This document shows, in pieces, positions 44,661 through 58,900 of a DNA stretch of 64,000 nucleotides. Where the stretch lies: NCBI GenBank assembly GCA_950295325.1, contig OX485805.1, positions 14,495,501 to 14,559,500 on the forward strand, given 5' to 3'. The notes below the pieces were generated by a model, which saw only the letters and a list, made by a program, of their open reading frames with translations, was not told where the DNA came from and made no database searches. The stretch is from Polytrichum commune. Taxonomy: Eukaryota > Streptophyta > Polytrichopsida > Polytrichales > Polytrichaceae. Each line of letters opens with the position of its first letter. Positions within the stretch are counted from its first letter, which is position 1. Position numbers and translations under genes: made by a program.

Positions 44661-47254
44661 GTTAAGAAATCAACGAACACCCACTTCTGTTAATCGTAAT
44701 TAAGTAAGGGGAGGTCTGATTTTCAAATAGTTGTTTTGCATATGTTCTATGCATCATAGATTTGCTAATGCGACACATGTTTTGTTGTGTAAATATGATT
44801 GGTAGAAGTTGGAGAACATGAATAATGAACCAAATACACACATACCTTATTTGGAAAGGAAAGGTCGTACATTGAGCACTAATTTCAACTGGTTATTTCC
44901 CAAACTCAACAGGTTCACCTGTAACTAGTGGTCGGTTCTCCCCATTCATTGGACATGACAACGTTGGTTTTCACACGCAAACCAAGTGGGGATGATGACT
45001 GAAATAAAACCTTTGTTTAACCCTTAATGTCTTATGTGACCATAATCTAGTCGTGAACAATTCACTTTGGCCCCTTTCACACCATTTTCGATAGTTTATG
45101 GATTGTTTCAACTACTCCTCTTGTTCATGTTCAAGTATGCTATGTCTTGTCACTTGGATAATTTTGATTCAGTAGAGTTAGTTATTTTTGGATTATTAAA
45201 AATAGGGGAGGGTGCTCTCAATTGGTTTAGAGTGGCATTGGTCCATGAATGCCTGCTTGATATTTGTCACCTCCGTGGTTTAGGGGTAACATATCCTAAA
45301 CATATTTAAAAAAAAAAATTGATTCCTTTATGCAAATGATTCTCAATTCATCTGAAGATTTGCACGACACTCAAACGCAACATATCCCAAACATCTACCG
45401 TTGGAATTTTTACTTGGACATGTGTTGGTGGGTGTAATCCCATCTGGAAGGTGCATGGTTGTGGCATTGCTGCCTCCAATTGCAAAGCTTCCCCAAAAAT
45501 CATAAAATAACAATTTCAATATTTTTGAGTTGGCTTAAGTAGGTGTATTGCCCCTCTTTTGAACGGAGGTAACATTGTGTCATTTGGAAATGATTCGAGC
45601 GAAGGTTCGATAAAAAAAAAACCCCCAAGTTAATTTCTGAATTTTCAGCCCTACAAAACCACTTTTGACCTTCCTCTTGTAATCTCCTACATAACAGAAC
45701 TGCAACGTTTGAAATGTTGGACTGTGAATAGTCGTCACCTCTAACTTGCAAATATATGTGTGGTTGGATTTGTCCAAAAAACTTTAGATCTTCAGCTACA
45801 ATCGCTCAAATCCAGACCACATAATCTGACCAAATTTGAGGGAAATTGGGCGTGGGAAGTTAGGGACCAAAGTGTCCCGAACATGGCTCCTGACAGTGTG
45901 AATGGGGTCCCTCCTACTTTAAGTGGAGAATTCTCCCAAGATTGTAGCAAGGAACAAAGGTGTTTAGCTAAAGCCACGTGGAGAAGGGGCCTAAGCTCTC
46001 TAATAACTAGGAGTTTTGTGATGTCACATTTGAAGTGTTGACCCAAGGCTTTACGGAAAACTCTAATTTAATTATATTATACCTATATGTAAAAACCACC
46101 TTGAAGTTCATTGACATATTTAGGCATCGTTACAAACCATGTCATATTTTCTTATTACTATATTATTTGCTACATCGAAACAAGTGTGCATGAAGGAGAA
46201 GTTTTTTGGCTTTGTCTGTAGGACAAAGACTATGCATCGACTACTATGTTTCAAAAGTAAATTTCCTAACCACTTTGCATTCACACTTGAACATTACTTG
46301 TTCTTCTTATTTTTGGTCTAGTTTATTTAACGTGGATGGTGAAAGCTTGCATACCTTGGACAATTAACCAACTAATTCAATTATTAATCTACTAGTTGCC
46401 TTTCATAACTATAGCTGTTCACGATTTGACCTACCAAAAAATGTAGTAAACTATAGTTGTTCTAAAATCTAGTTGACTATAGTTATATACGTCTAATTAA
46501 TTATAGTTGTTCCCTAAAATGTATTGAAAAAAAATTGATTGAATGTAGTTGGTTATAGGTATAGTAAATAGCCGTGAACGGGCATGAGCAAAGTATACAA
46601 CTCTAATTATAGTTTTTCATAAGAAAGGACAGAGCCACACGGTTCTACCGTTTTCTTGTTATTATGAGAACCTTACGTACCTGAGCATGCATCGATCAGT
46701 CAAAATTCAAGGGAAGCAAGAACATTTGACACCGATCTTTACCGATCTGCAAGTGTGGATTATCTTGCAAGCTTTGATCCAACTTACCATCTTTAACCTT
46801 CTAACACGCCTTGTACAATGATGTATCCAAGTTTTAATACAAACCTGAGACAAAATCCCCCTTTTTGGGAGTGGGAGGAATATAGTGTGCCTCACGCTAG
46901 TTATGGACTAGATAACCAATAAGAGAAGAGCTACTTGAGCTGGTTATTAGTTATAACCAATCAATTGATTTACAAACCCTAAAAATAACATGGTTGACAT
47001 CATGCCTCCATGGATGCAAAATCACGACGAGTTGTGATGACCCTTTTCCTCTTGGTCGAGTGATTGGTTATGAACTAACATGATGATGTTTGGATTGTGC
47101 TTATTTAGTTCTAAGCATGTTGATTAATTTGATACTTTGAGTTCTGAAATCATTATTATATATCTTATTACAAAAACACGATAAAATATCAAATAGTTTA
47201 TCCATAATGTTTTGATTAGGTTTGAGATTAGTGTGACACTCAATGAATCTTAGT
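44661..47254. other. Intergenic DNA, no gene seen
   Basis: AT-rich, with short frames only (for example 45067-45309 and 45760-46041). None has a recognisable motif or a plausible intron-exon context. Confidence 0.45.
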
Positions 47255-47615
47255 ATACTAAATATTGCATTATAGTGTTGCCAATTCTATATGTCGTGCT
47301 CAACACTAATTGTAAACCATCCGTGTAAATGTCACTAATGTGTAAACTTTACATTTTTTTTATCATATCTTGTAAAACGTTTTTAGCATCAAGGTATCAA
47401 CTTTGCAAGTACTGTCACTTACTTAGTGTTTTTTCATCCAAATTTTAATCATCAATGACAATATTTATCACATGATTATTAGGATGCAAAGTATACCAAA
47501 CTTTGTTTCAATAATTGGTATGGATTTCATCCAAATTTTAATCCATGACAATGCTTCATAAGAAGTGTCATTAAGATGGTTACCACAGTGACGTAAAATA
47601 CTATATGACTCTAAA
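47255..47615 (+). repeat. Dispersed repeat family C, copy 1
   Basis: Blocks GTGTTGCCAATTCTA, CACTAATTGTAAACCA, ACTGTCACTTAC..AGTG, TTTTTCATCCAAATTTTAAT and CCACAGTGACGTAAA occur in the same order at 50635-50995. Confidence 0.65.
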
Positions 47616-49998
47616 TACAAAAAAGAATTTGGTAATGGATAAAATTAGAACAAATTGCTTCCCTTTATGTGTAGACTAAGGGCACACTTTCATGTGCCAA
47701 CAAAGTTGGCGAAAAGCACTAGATGACAAAAACTAGACCCCAATACACATGGGAGTGTGCGCTAATGTTTCCCAAACAACAAGAATAAGGGATTGGCATT
47801 ATTGTAGGGAGGTATTGAGGAGGGGAGCTTGACTGGGTCTCTATTCCGTAATTGGATATTGGCATTCATTTGAGGAAAAAAAATTTGATGCATAAACATG
47901 TTGGTGTGGACATGAGATTGTTGTATTTTAAATTGATTTCATAGTGGCATATTCTTACTATTCAAGCATGCCCAAAAGTTTCCTATTTTATTGGTTGTAT
48001 TTCCGTTTTTCTAAAGTCTCAAGATATGAAATTGTTTGTTGAATCCACTCATGCAGTATTCAACATGCTTAAGTGTGAGGACCAGTGTTCAAGTTTGAAG
48101 TGTGCACATGCATTTCAATGTGAAGGGCTTCAAAATAATCGCACTTCACTCAAACTTTCAAACTATTCTGCAACACTTCACAAAAAAAACTTGATGTTGG
48201 CCGTTTTGTATTGAATATGAAAATATTATGATGTCTCACTATATTGCAGAAGTACATGCAATCAAATGATGCACTAAGATTATTTAGATGCCCTACATAG
48301 TGCACTTAATCATCATTCAACTCCAAAGACAAAACCTTCCGGTTTTTGGTTGATTTCCAAGTGTCAAAATTCTAGCCCAATCCATATTTTCCATCGGAAG
48401 ACCGCATGATGACACTTGCATCAATGCATCCAGTGTTTCAAGTTTCAATTGACTTATGCAATCACTCTTCACCCAATTTTGTTTGGAAAATCCACGTTCA
48501 CATATAGCTATGCTGCCAAGCTGAAGTTACAGTCAGTGCCAAGTCGAAGTTGCAAAGTGAAAATTGCAAGAGTTATTGGAATTTGGAAGTGTCTGCTAGA
48601 GTGCCAAGATTGGAGTCCAACTATGTTTCTATTTCTGCCAGGCAGTTTTTGGAGAGGCCTTCAATGTGAAGGGTGGAAACTTTGCAAAGCACATTTTTGT
48701 GAAGTGCCCCCCCCCCCCCCAAAAAAAAAAAAAAAAACTTTTTTGAGGGCCAAAATGGGATAGCCAACACATGGACTTAGTGTGCCCTGAGTTAACTTAG
48801 GCCGTCCTTTGCCATAGAATGCCTCCAATCTCATGAATGGCAATATTGGGACCTCTTTATTAAGATATGAAGAAGAATCATTGGCCCAATAATATTGCAG
48901 TCTTGCATTATGGAGGAGTTTGGAAGACCACGCATTGAATGGATCCACATATTGAAGCTCCTCAGGTGTCTCGGGTACACGAACAATTAATTGGGTGTTT
49001 TACAATAGAGTGATCTACACTACCCAAGTTATATAATTAGAATGGGAAAGCATACAACAACACAAAACTTTAGGAACGGTTAGAGGATACTTCTACATAT
49101 CAACGAAGCTTAGGATGAAATTTCTTGATATTTTGTAGATTGAGCATGTTCATGTGGAGTAAGGGGGTCAACATATGAGAGAGTAGATTTGTCTTGTTGT
49201 CAAGCATGCAGATTGGGATGTCACTATCATCCCATTTATCTATTTTGGGTGTTGCGCGAGTACATGGACATGTGCAACTAGGTTGCCTTCAAAAGTAGGT
49301 TGCTTGAGTCAAATCAAATCACAAACACTTATAACTTTGTTCATCATCCATATCGCAACTACAATATGGAAAATCACTCTTTATTACTATGATGATAGAT
49401 ATTCAAAATAGTGTGAAATGTCAATGAATTAGTGTGGGGCAACCTAATTGTAAAGAGAGACAGAGAGAGACGACAATGCCAACTGCTTGTATTGATAACC
49501 TAATCGCGCATATACCTTTCCATCTTATAATTTTCGATTTCCAGAAATTAAGTCCCAAAAACATGAAAACTTCAAAGATAATTCGAATATTAAGACATTC
49601 CACATGGGATCCCATCACGCTGCCGCCTGCAATCTAAGCGTGATAAGCCCAGCAAAAAGTAAACGCTCTCAAGTTGAATGATACCTCTGCATATGAATTC
49701 CGAGCTTGATGGATTTTCTGAGAGTATTTCCATATGTGAGAAGGACGACATCACTTCTCAAAAATTGCAACCACTCTTGAATTTCTCGTCCATGTGTTGT
49801 CAAACATGCAATTATAAGATAACATCACTATGCTTGATGAATCCAATGTTCATATCAGAAACATTTGGTCTTCACCCGGTCTGAGTCAGCTACACACCAA
49901 ATACTTCACCAGTCTAATAGAAAAAAATAGCCAATTTCGGCTCGGAACAGCAATGTGCTGCACAGAACTAGTATACAAAGTCCTCCCTTGCCACATCA
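47616..49998. other. Intergenic DNA 3' of SOQ1
   Basis: No gene supported. Contains a C10/A18 homopolymer junction at about 48708-48737. The SOQ1 3' UTR should occupy the right end. Confidence 0.45.
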
Positions 49999-52900
49999 TC
50001 ATTGGAGCTTTGTAAATCCTCTGGCAACCTGAACTGGCTTGACAGTATATGAGAGGGGCACAATCTGTGTCGGCTGTCCGGCGGTCAATTCAGAAGAGAA
50101 TGGCACTTCAAACGCCAATGCTTTGTACAAGCACACTTGATCCTCCTCACAAAAGTAGACCTGCACATTGCAGTTTCATCGTAACACTCCTCAGCCTGTG
50201 AAGCTTCTTGATTTCCAAACTTCTGCAAATCTTGCTCTCTTCCATCCACTTCAGAGATGGGTTGGAATTATATCAAGATTCTGCATCTTGCACTTTTATT
50301 CTATAATCGAAGTGCAGCCATCTAAGTTTATATATCTAGGTAAAGAGAACATGAGCCCCCCACTTAATAAATGTACATGTTATGTTCCATCCGGGGTTCA
50401 TGAGTTTGAGGGGCCCCATACATATCTAGAAACTGAACAACGGCAACCAAAAAGAGCGAGGGTGAATGATGGGTGTGAAAGCAAGGGATCAGGCCAAGAG
50501 ACTTGGGGTAGATGGACCTATTAGGTCATGTGCGTATTCCTTTTCGACGATCTTGACAATTGAAACTACTGTAGTTTGAAGGATACATTGGACAGTGAAG
50601 CCCGTCAATTTAGTCTCTTGTGTTGACTACCGGTACACTAAATATGATATTTAGTGTCACCAATTCTAATTGTCTTGCTCAATACTAATTGTAAACCACG
50701 GTGTAGTGTTACTAACACTATATGTCAACCCAACATTATTTGTCATTCCTTGTAAATGTTATGGGGGATTATAGATTTACAGTATTGCAATTACTGTCAC
50801 TTACCAAGTGATTTTTCATCCAAATTTCAATCATCCGTGACAATATTTCATCACACATTGGTGACAAGAGAAGGTAGGGTTTTGGCCAATGGATGAACTC
50901 ATCCATCATCCATGATAGTTTTTGTTCACTTATTCATAAGGAGTGTCATCTGAAAGTTACCATAGTGACATAAGTATTGTATTTAGTGTACTTGTATGTC
51001 TTTTATTTTTCTTGGTTGTTTCATTGACTCACACAATCTAGTTTTCCCTTGATCAGGATCTTGGAAATTCTTGAAAGTTACTTGAACATAGTGTACATGA
51101 GGGCAAAGGAAGACCCAAGGAATGCATAAGGTAGGAAAAAAGGGAGAGAGAGAGAGGAGAGTATCACAAGGAAGGGGGAGAAGAAGGATGGATGGAGGGA
51201 GGGACGGTAGTTTTTACATGTTTTTGGCAGACCATATGTAGTCAATTTTGCAATGAGCTTTCTTTCTCTAATGATTTGTGGGATATTGTTCATAGGGATC
51301 TACTATGAAAGTAGAGACAAATTATTAAGTAGGAAGTGTGAATACATAAACATTAGGTTGCTTCTGTGGAAAACAGTAGCATCTACATGCTTAAGATCCA
51401 CTACAAAAGTTGAGTTGAGATCTTGAACCTTGCACGAGACTCGTGTGGTTGCTTTTGATTCAGAATTTGGATCTCGCTTGAAATGAATGTTGGCCTTCCC
51501 ATCTGATCCAATAGTTCCTGTGGCAGGCTCCAACACTATGCCACTGTCTGCCTCCAATTCTATTTCATATTTGCTTTGAGCTTCCTGCAATGTGTAGATA
51601 CGGCGACATTAGACTAAACCTTGATCCGCGATTTGCAAGCCAGTGAAACACAAACAAGAAGCAATTGACCAGTTGAATATACATACAATATTTTCTACAT
51701 CAATCTCGTTACAATTAAGCAACAACAATAACTGAGGTTTGGCGCTATAACAATGTGGGAGTCTATCTTCTTGTGCACTTCTTTGAGTGCCTACTCTCAA
51801 ATGCCAAACACATCCTAAAAGAATGGTTGGCAGCGTTCTCTTTTGAGAAGGAAGCTTGTGCTCAAGAAGCTCGTAGTGGTAACGCTAAGCAATGTTGTTG
51901 ACATGTTTGAATTTGATTAGACACGAGGAGGCACACTATCACCTATAATGGATGACCTTGTCATGGCTTGACCACTCGTCCAGTAACGAACATGTGTCCC
52001 CCTGCCATCAACTGCAGTATGCACCCAATACTAACCTCATCACTAGCGCAACTTTGCAGGTTGGGTGCCTACTACATCATGTGGTATGGATCCTATATCC
52101 ATAACCTAGTTTAAGCAATTTTGCTAACCTGTCTACCCTCAATTGGATACAAGGAGGCGCATAATAAATCGTAATGGATGATCATGCCATGACCTGACCA
52201 CTACGTCTGATAATGGACACATGTCGCCCACCCATCGGTTGTAGTAGGCACCCAATACCCACCTCGTAGCTACTGCACCTTGGAAGGTTGGGCACCTACT
52301 ACTACAGCCTGTGGCAAGGCTCCTCGCATCCATTACCTAGTTCATAAACTGGTCACAGATGGAAATAGAATCTCACATTACTGAAATGGTATCCAGAAGC
52401 CAGTGAGATTTGAAGCTGCAAATCACCGCTGACGGCAGTGATTGGATTGATTCGAACAACTTGTGTATCAGCCGAAAGCCGTTGCCGGAGTCTTCTGGGG
52501 CCAGTGCTTGTTGCAGGAGTTGGAGGAAGCACACCTTTCAACTCCAGTGTCCTCACTGTGGGTCCTCCTTCAGCGCGGAGATCAATCACCCGGATAAGGC
52601 TGTTGTTGGTGTCAGCCACATACAACTTTCCTGCAAGATTCATCAGAGCAGCTTCATACTTAAAATTTGACGTGAGGAAAGAAAACAAACCTACTGAATC
52701 TCAGAGAAAGTGGTGACTCCAACGTTGCCACCATTGTGAATTAAGGTGTTGCTTCATCTTCAAGGAAGTCTATTTCTGTATGTAATCCTGAAATGGGCAT
52801 CATGAGAATTGAAGGGACTTCGAAGGTTATTGCCTCCAATTAGAGGTGAAGACCTTAATAGGGCGTGGACAAGTTCACCCGGACATTCCCCCTTTGATTG

Positions 52901-55900
52901 GGTGGACCATAGTGGTAGGGGCACCTGAAATTGTTTTCTACAAATGGTATCCAAGCACTATTCCAGCCTTGGGCAGCTTCACCTTAGAGTTCCCATGGGA
53001 CCCGGATTTAAGGCCTTGGGTTTAAGCCACCTTTCACTAAATCTCACAAAATGTATTCACGAACAATTTCCAATTTCAACACGTCTATTCAAAATATAAT
53101 CCCTTGTTTATGTATGCTTCATTACTTGTGACTCTGCATTCATCAACAAGGTCAACAGAAAGGACACCCCAAGGGCCTCGAACAATGCTGTTATCAGAAA
53201 TTGTTAAAGTGATGCCACCTCATCATGTTTAGGAATACTCACCATCTACTCCCAACGCCATTCCAGCAGGCTCTGAAAGCTGCATCACAGATCACATACC
53301 TTGTCCAATAAAAAGGCTTTCCAAGAGAAGATATGAGGATGAAGCTTCTTAGCTATTCTATCAGACTCTTAACAATCTGTGAGAGCTAACAGAGTTCTAT
53401 GATGACAACACAATGACAATGATCTTATGTTATAATTTTGACTAAATTTTTTTGTTCGCCCTGAAGCTGTGAATTGGCATCCAATACTGCTTACCCATAC
53501 AAAGTCCAAGACAGTTCTTCAGTGCACATAAAGTTGGAAGTCTTTGACTGGACAACACCTAATCTTGTTGCACCACATTTCCATGGAAAATAGAACCATG
53601 AAGTATGGCTCTTGTTAACATGTGTAAAAATGCAATTACACATTCTCTGTCTTTGTAGTTGCTGAAGAAAGTGAAAAAGTAAAGTACCTGTGCAGCTTTA
53701 GCAACCCCATCTTTAAACCCTGCAGTTCCAGTGCCAGCAAGTGTGCTGATTTTTTGACTACTTGGCTCTAGAACCTTAATCTGTAAAACGTCACATGATA
53801 GTGAGTGCCCATTGAGATTGTCATTGAGATTTTTACAAAGATGGCTTTCCAGTTCCCTTTTGAATAAGCTGGAAGTGACTTAGGAATTGCCTTAATTATG
53901 GGAAATGAGAAAAATGGAATGACTGGTATACTGAGCCATCAGTATGAGAAACTTGGGTATGTGCTGCTTCTGACACTTCTATTCCTTGAAAAATATTTTA
54001 AAACTCAATGGCAGAATCTGACCTTATGATTGTAGGAATCAGCAACGTACACCAAGCCATCTGGTGTGTGGAGAACACCCAGAGGATGCTGCAACTGCGC
54101 CTTTGAACCCACTCCATCCTTGTCACCAAACTGGAGAAGTATCACCATAATTCAGTTAGATTTCCTAACAAAATTTCATGGCCCAGAAAGTCACCACTGG
54201 TAGATGGAAGATATATTAGGGCGTCTACAACTATCACTTTGATATTACTATCTCAAGAATCTGCTTTCTAGGATTCTTTGGAGCAAAACTACGGACACTT
54301 CCTACAAGGCCCAAAGGTTATCCAAATCTTTATTGCCCACCAATTATTGAGAGGGAGACAACCCTCTAAACCCCTACCCACCCTTGACAATCAAGTGACC
54401 AAGGACTTTACAGGGTTATCCCTCCCTCAATACTCGGTGGCCAAGGAAGATTTTTGATATAGATGGACTTCATTTATGGATTTAGGGCCAATTATTGAGA
54501 GAATCATTTTACAGTGACCACAGGAGTTGCTCTTAACCTTGCTCATTCAAAATGCAAAGTACTGCTCTATTTGATTTTCACGCTGAAAACAAAAGAATGT
54601 CTTTGCAGGAATAATGTGATAGTACCTCAAATAAATTATCTGCAAACGTGGGGTCACCACCAGCCAGCAACTTGGCACCACCTGTTGTCAGATCCACTCT
54701 TCTAACAGAGCTGCTCTCACTGTCCGCTAGATATAATGCTTTCAAGTCTGCCAAAGTATTGCCACCCATTAAACATAGTGATTATATTATTAAATAGGGC
54801 CTTGTTCCATCTGGGGTGATTAGTTTGCGGAGCCCTAGAAATTAAATAGTTAGCAAACCAATGAGAGTAAAGGGCATTGAGGGGTATGGAAGCTACAGAT
54901 CAGACTAGAAGCATTGGAGAAAGGGACCTATTAGTCCATCTACACATTCCTGACCACTAAATTGAAGGATGCAATGGACAATCAAGGCTGCCAATCTAGT
55001 ATTTCCTGCATTGACTAGTAGTTGCATGTCTTTTGGGTCCACAATTGGCAGCCGATGCAAAAGAAGTAGACATGATGGCGTCAACAGAAGCTTTATTTTA
55101 TTTTATTTAAGAAAAAAAACATACCTGAGGCCAGACTAATGCCAGAAGGTTGGGCAAACGATGTGTCGGTCCCTCTACACCACAAAATCCATGAGCACAA
55201 ATGATCACCATGTTCATATATCAATGAATAACATAAGTAAGCAATGGCTTCACTTTTCCTTCTCAGGTTTTACATAAGCCAGGAAAATTAATAAAACAAG
55301 GGATGCATGACCTACCTTCGGCCATTCAAGTTGCGCTCATAACCATCCCCACTAAACACTTCAGTTACACCATCTGCAACCCGATGTCGCCAAATTTGAT
55401 GTTGACCGGCCATTGCAATATAAACAAATCCATTTTCCGCATCATGAGAGACATCCCATGGTGAGTTAAGGACCTGTTTCAAAGACATTGATATGATCAA
55501 ACACTGTTGCCAAGAAAATAAAGAGATTTATCTACATTTTCCCATTCAAGTGCAAAAATCTTGGAAGTCACAAGCAGTGGGGGTCAAGTGAACCTGAGCT
55601 GAGCCCTTCTTGCCACCCCTGTAATCTGCACCCTTAGTGCCATTTCCAGCAAGTGTTCGCACCGTCTCTTTTACAAAGTCAATCTCCCTGAACCACACAC
55701 AGATTCACTTCATCAGCTAATGCAATGTCACAAGGTTATGCAACTGACCTAATTGAGCAGTTCAAAACGATACCATATTCTTCTACTCATTGTGACTTTT
55801 TATGAGTTGATCCCATATGATTCTCCATTTGCATATATTATCAATTACTTCTTGCCACCTGTGGTGCATGCTTGGAGGTAGTGTTTGAGATTGAATCTAT

Positions 55901-58900
55901 AGCAACCTATTTCGGTTCATTAACAGGTCAACCTAATTTTAGCACCTCATGGCATGCCAAAATGAGTTTGACTCTCAATGATTTGAAATAGAATGTTCTT
56001 CATTCAAACCAATGTTGGACTGATATTGTCTTCTTTTGATACCATTGGGGTATCTATAATGAGGATTTCATATTTTTTTGATACCAGTAGGGTATGAGTA
56101 TTTGATGGTAAATTTTTTTCCGATACCATTCAGGTCTATAGACCATGCAAGAACCTTCATACATAGGTACAATTGCCCTAGTATCAATATGGTTTAGAAT
56201 GGTATTGACCCAAATAATAACTTGGGTATACAAGGATTCTCTCACCTTGACATACCCATCGATTCAACTGATATTACAATTTTTATAGCCACGGGTAGGT
56301 TCTTTGATACCTTTATTGATGTTAATTGATGATACCATGAATTCACCTATATACCAGACCAACACTGGTTCAAACCTCCACACTACCTCCAAGCATGCAC
56401 CAAAATCTTACCGAATATGAAAGGTGTTGTATGTAAAATAACAAACTCCTGACCAAATGTCAAGCTGAGTTAGCAGATAACTCTAGAGACTAAGAACTGA
56501 AACAAGAACAAAATTATCACACATACTGAAGGGCATGGGGTCACGAACACAAATAGCTTCACCACTGCCCAAAAAGTCACAATTCAAAGGATTTTGCAGT
56601 GGCTGATATATCAGATTGAAGGAAGCTGTTAAGTGCACCTATACACAGGTAGATCAACTTATGTTGAACTCCCATTGATCAAGATGAAATGAATGATACT
56701 CAACTAGACGTGATAACTTGACCATTTACAAAAGAATAAGATTTTACCTTAGGGCGTGGTTCTCCGTGTCTGCAACATAAAGCACATTCTTTACCGCATT
56801 GTACGCCACACCCTGCACCCATATATTTGGAATTATTAGTAATGCTTCTAAGTCGTTCTAAAGGTAAAGATAGTTTCTGACAACTCACAAGAAATTGCAT
56901 TAGTTTCATGTTGAACCTGCGGTCGGTTGAACAATGCATTTTCGAATGAGCCATCCTTCAATCCTTCACCTCCACCTCCCACTTGAGTGATGTAATTTCC
57001 ATCCAGGTCGGTTACAACCTGGTCATATTACCAGAAAATGAATTATAATTCAGCTCAGATTCCACCTCATGCTGTCTTACTTTAAGATTGGCAGCCTTCA
57101 AAACATCGCAACATGATTATGGAGAAAATTAGGGACCCCAATGGAAATTGAACCACAGTGACAGTTTACATAACCTTAAGCCCTAAGTGTCCACGAGGCC
57201 AAATCTAGGCCTCAAGGTGTCATACGTAGGGGTTTAAGATTACTTGTTGATAATTTTAGCTAAACGTGTCAAAAGTGACCCTATACAAAATTAGCCCAAT
57301 TATCATATGCAATGTTACAATCGGAGCATACATATATACAAATAAATTATAAGACTTTAGCTGAATATGGATTCAATATCAAACACTAAATAAAAAATGA
57401 ATTCCCTAGTTGTTGGGTTTGTACAGATTAAGGATTAAGTTTATGTAACCTACAGGTTGAGTAACTACTTCATGACAAGATCTTGAGGAGCCAGACAGGA
57501 GCAATCTTTCAAGAAATGGATTTTATTCAAGGGAGTGGAGTTTCATGGATTACAATGCGGTGGTGATTGCTGTCTGAGACAAACAAGCGGCCATTCACAA
57601 GATCCGTTGTGAGCTTCCCAGGGAATTTGAGAGGTGAGCCAACAAGAAGTGTGTCCTTGTCCTTCTCTAAGGTCTGAACCAGTGGCCGACTATCCAACAG
57701 CTTCTTCTCTCCATAGTACCCAAGTGCTGCTTCAATTAGGTCATCTAAGTCCTGTCCACAACAAAACAGGAAACATAACCTCATAATCTTAGACCTTGGA
57801 CACAATAGAGTTTCCTTTAACTCATTGGGACTTTTCCTCAGGAGTTGGTCCCCTATGGTTTTCCATTGGTTTGCATACAATATCTATAGTTTCTTTCCAC
57901 ACGTGATGGTGCATGCTCAGAGATAGTGCTTGAATTTGAATGAAGAGCAACTTTCTCTCGGTTCAATGAGGGCCAAACTCATTTTAGCACCCCTTGACAT
58001 GGGTTGACCCTCAATGAACCAATATGGAATGTTCTTTGTTTAAATTTCCAGAATACCTCCAAGGATGCACCACAAACTTTACCACACATTGCAGTCTTGT
58101 ATACAAACAACCTACTCCCAAACTGATATACATGTTGACATGATGACTCTAATATGCTCACCAACCCAAGATGTCATTGATTGGAAATCCAATACAACTG
58201 CAGCTCATGTCCTACGAGAATATGACAAGGTCTCTGAGGATAGTAAATAAAGAACTACTTGTTTTTTTGCATGAGAAATAGTCAGGGGTACACGATAGGA
58301 CCTGCCGATGGCCCTCCCCAGCCAGCATGGCAATCAACCTTCCCTTTGGACTCACTAGTGCCAGGGTTGGCCATGAACTCACACCCAATTGCCTCCACAT
58401 TGTCATCTCACCATCATTTACAACCTGCCAAGGAACAAATCCATCCCACCACAACTTAATACACATTCTGCAAAGTAGCAGAGAATATTTATAGGAAAGT
58501 ATCTGAAACACATGAAGCTGAGAATTGAAGAACTCTTTATCAAGAATTCAGAATTTTGATAGTGTAACATAGGCCTAGTCCTGATCCACCCAAACAGTGC
58601 AAAACAACAAGAGATAGAGTAGCCAAATGAGACTTGCTGGAACTTATAAGAGAAAAACTGTCTGATCAGCTTACTGGGTGTGTGACATCGTAACGAAGGA
58701 CGGCATTGCGAATGGCCCCTGAATCCTTCTCATTGTCAAATTTAGCTGAGTGCACCCCGACAACTGTTAACTGTGGCCCACCAACAAAATAACAATTAGA
58801 TCTGAGTTTCGGAAAAGTAAATCTGGTGATTCATAGCCCAGCCTGTTTACTCAAAAATGTTTGATTTAAAGAGGGGTTTCCATCAACTTACTGGCTGTTG

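Noticed and set aside
45067..46046. Several 80-93 codon frames in the intergenic region
   Set aside because: Mutually overlapping on both strands, no motifs, no splice-supported extension.
48708..48737. C10/A18 homopolymer junction as a possible retroposon tail
   Set aside because: No retroposed sequence or target duplication was found upstream; it is probably a simple-sequence tract.
51303..51428. Open-frame extension after the SOQ1 exon ending SCK
   Set aside because: A terminal exon with [12 protein letters not shown] at 50160-49999 matches the family C-terminus in phase, so this stretch is intron.
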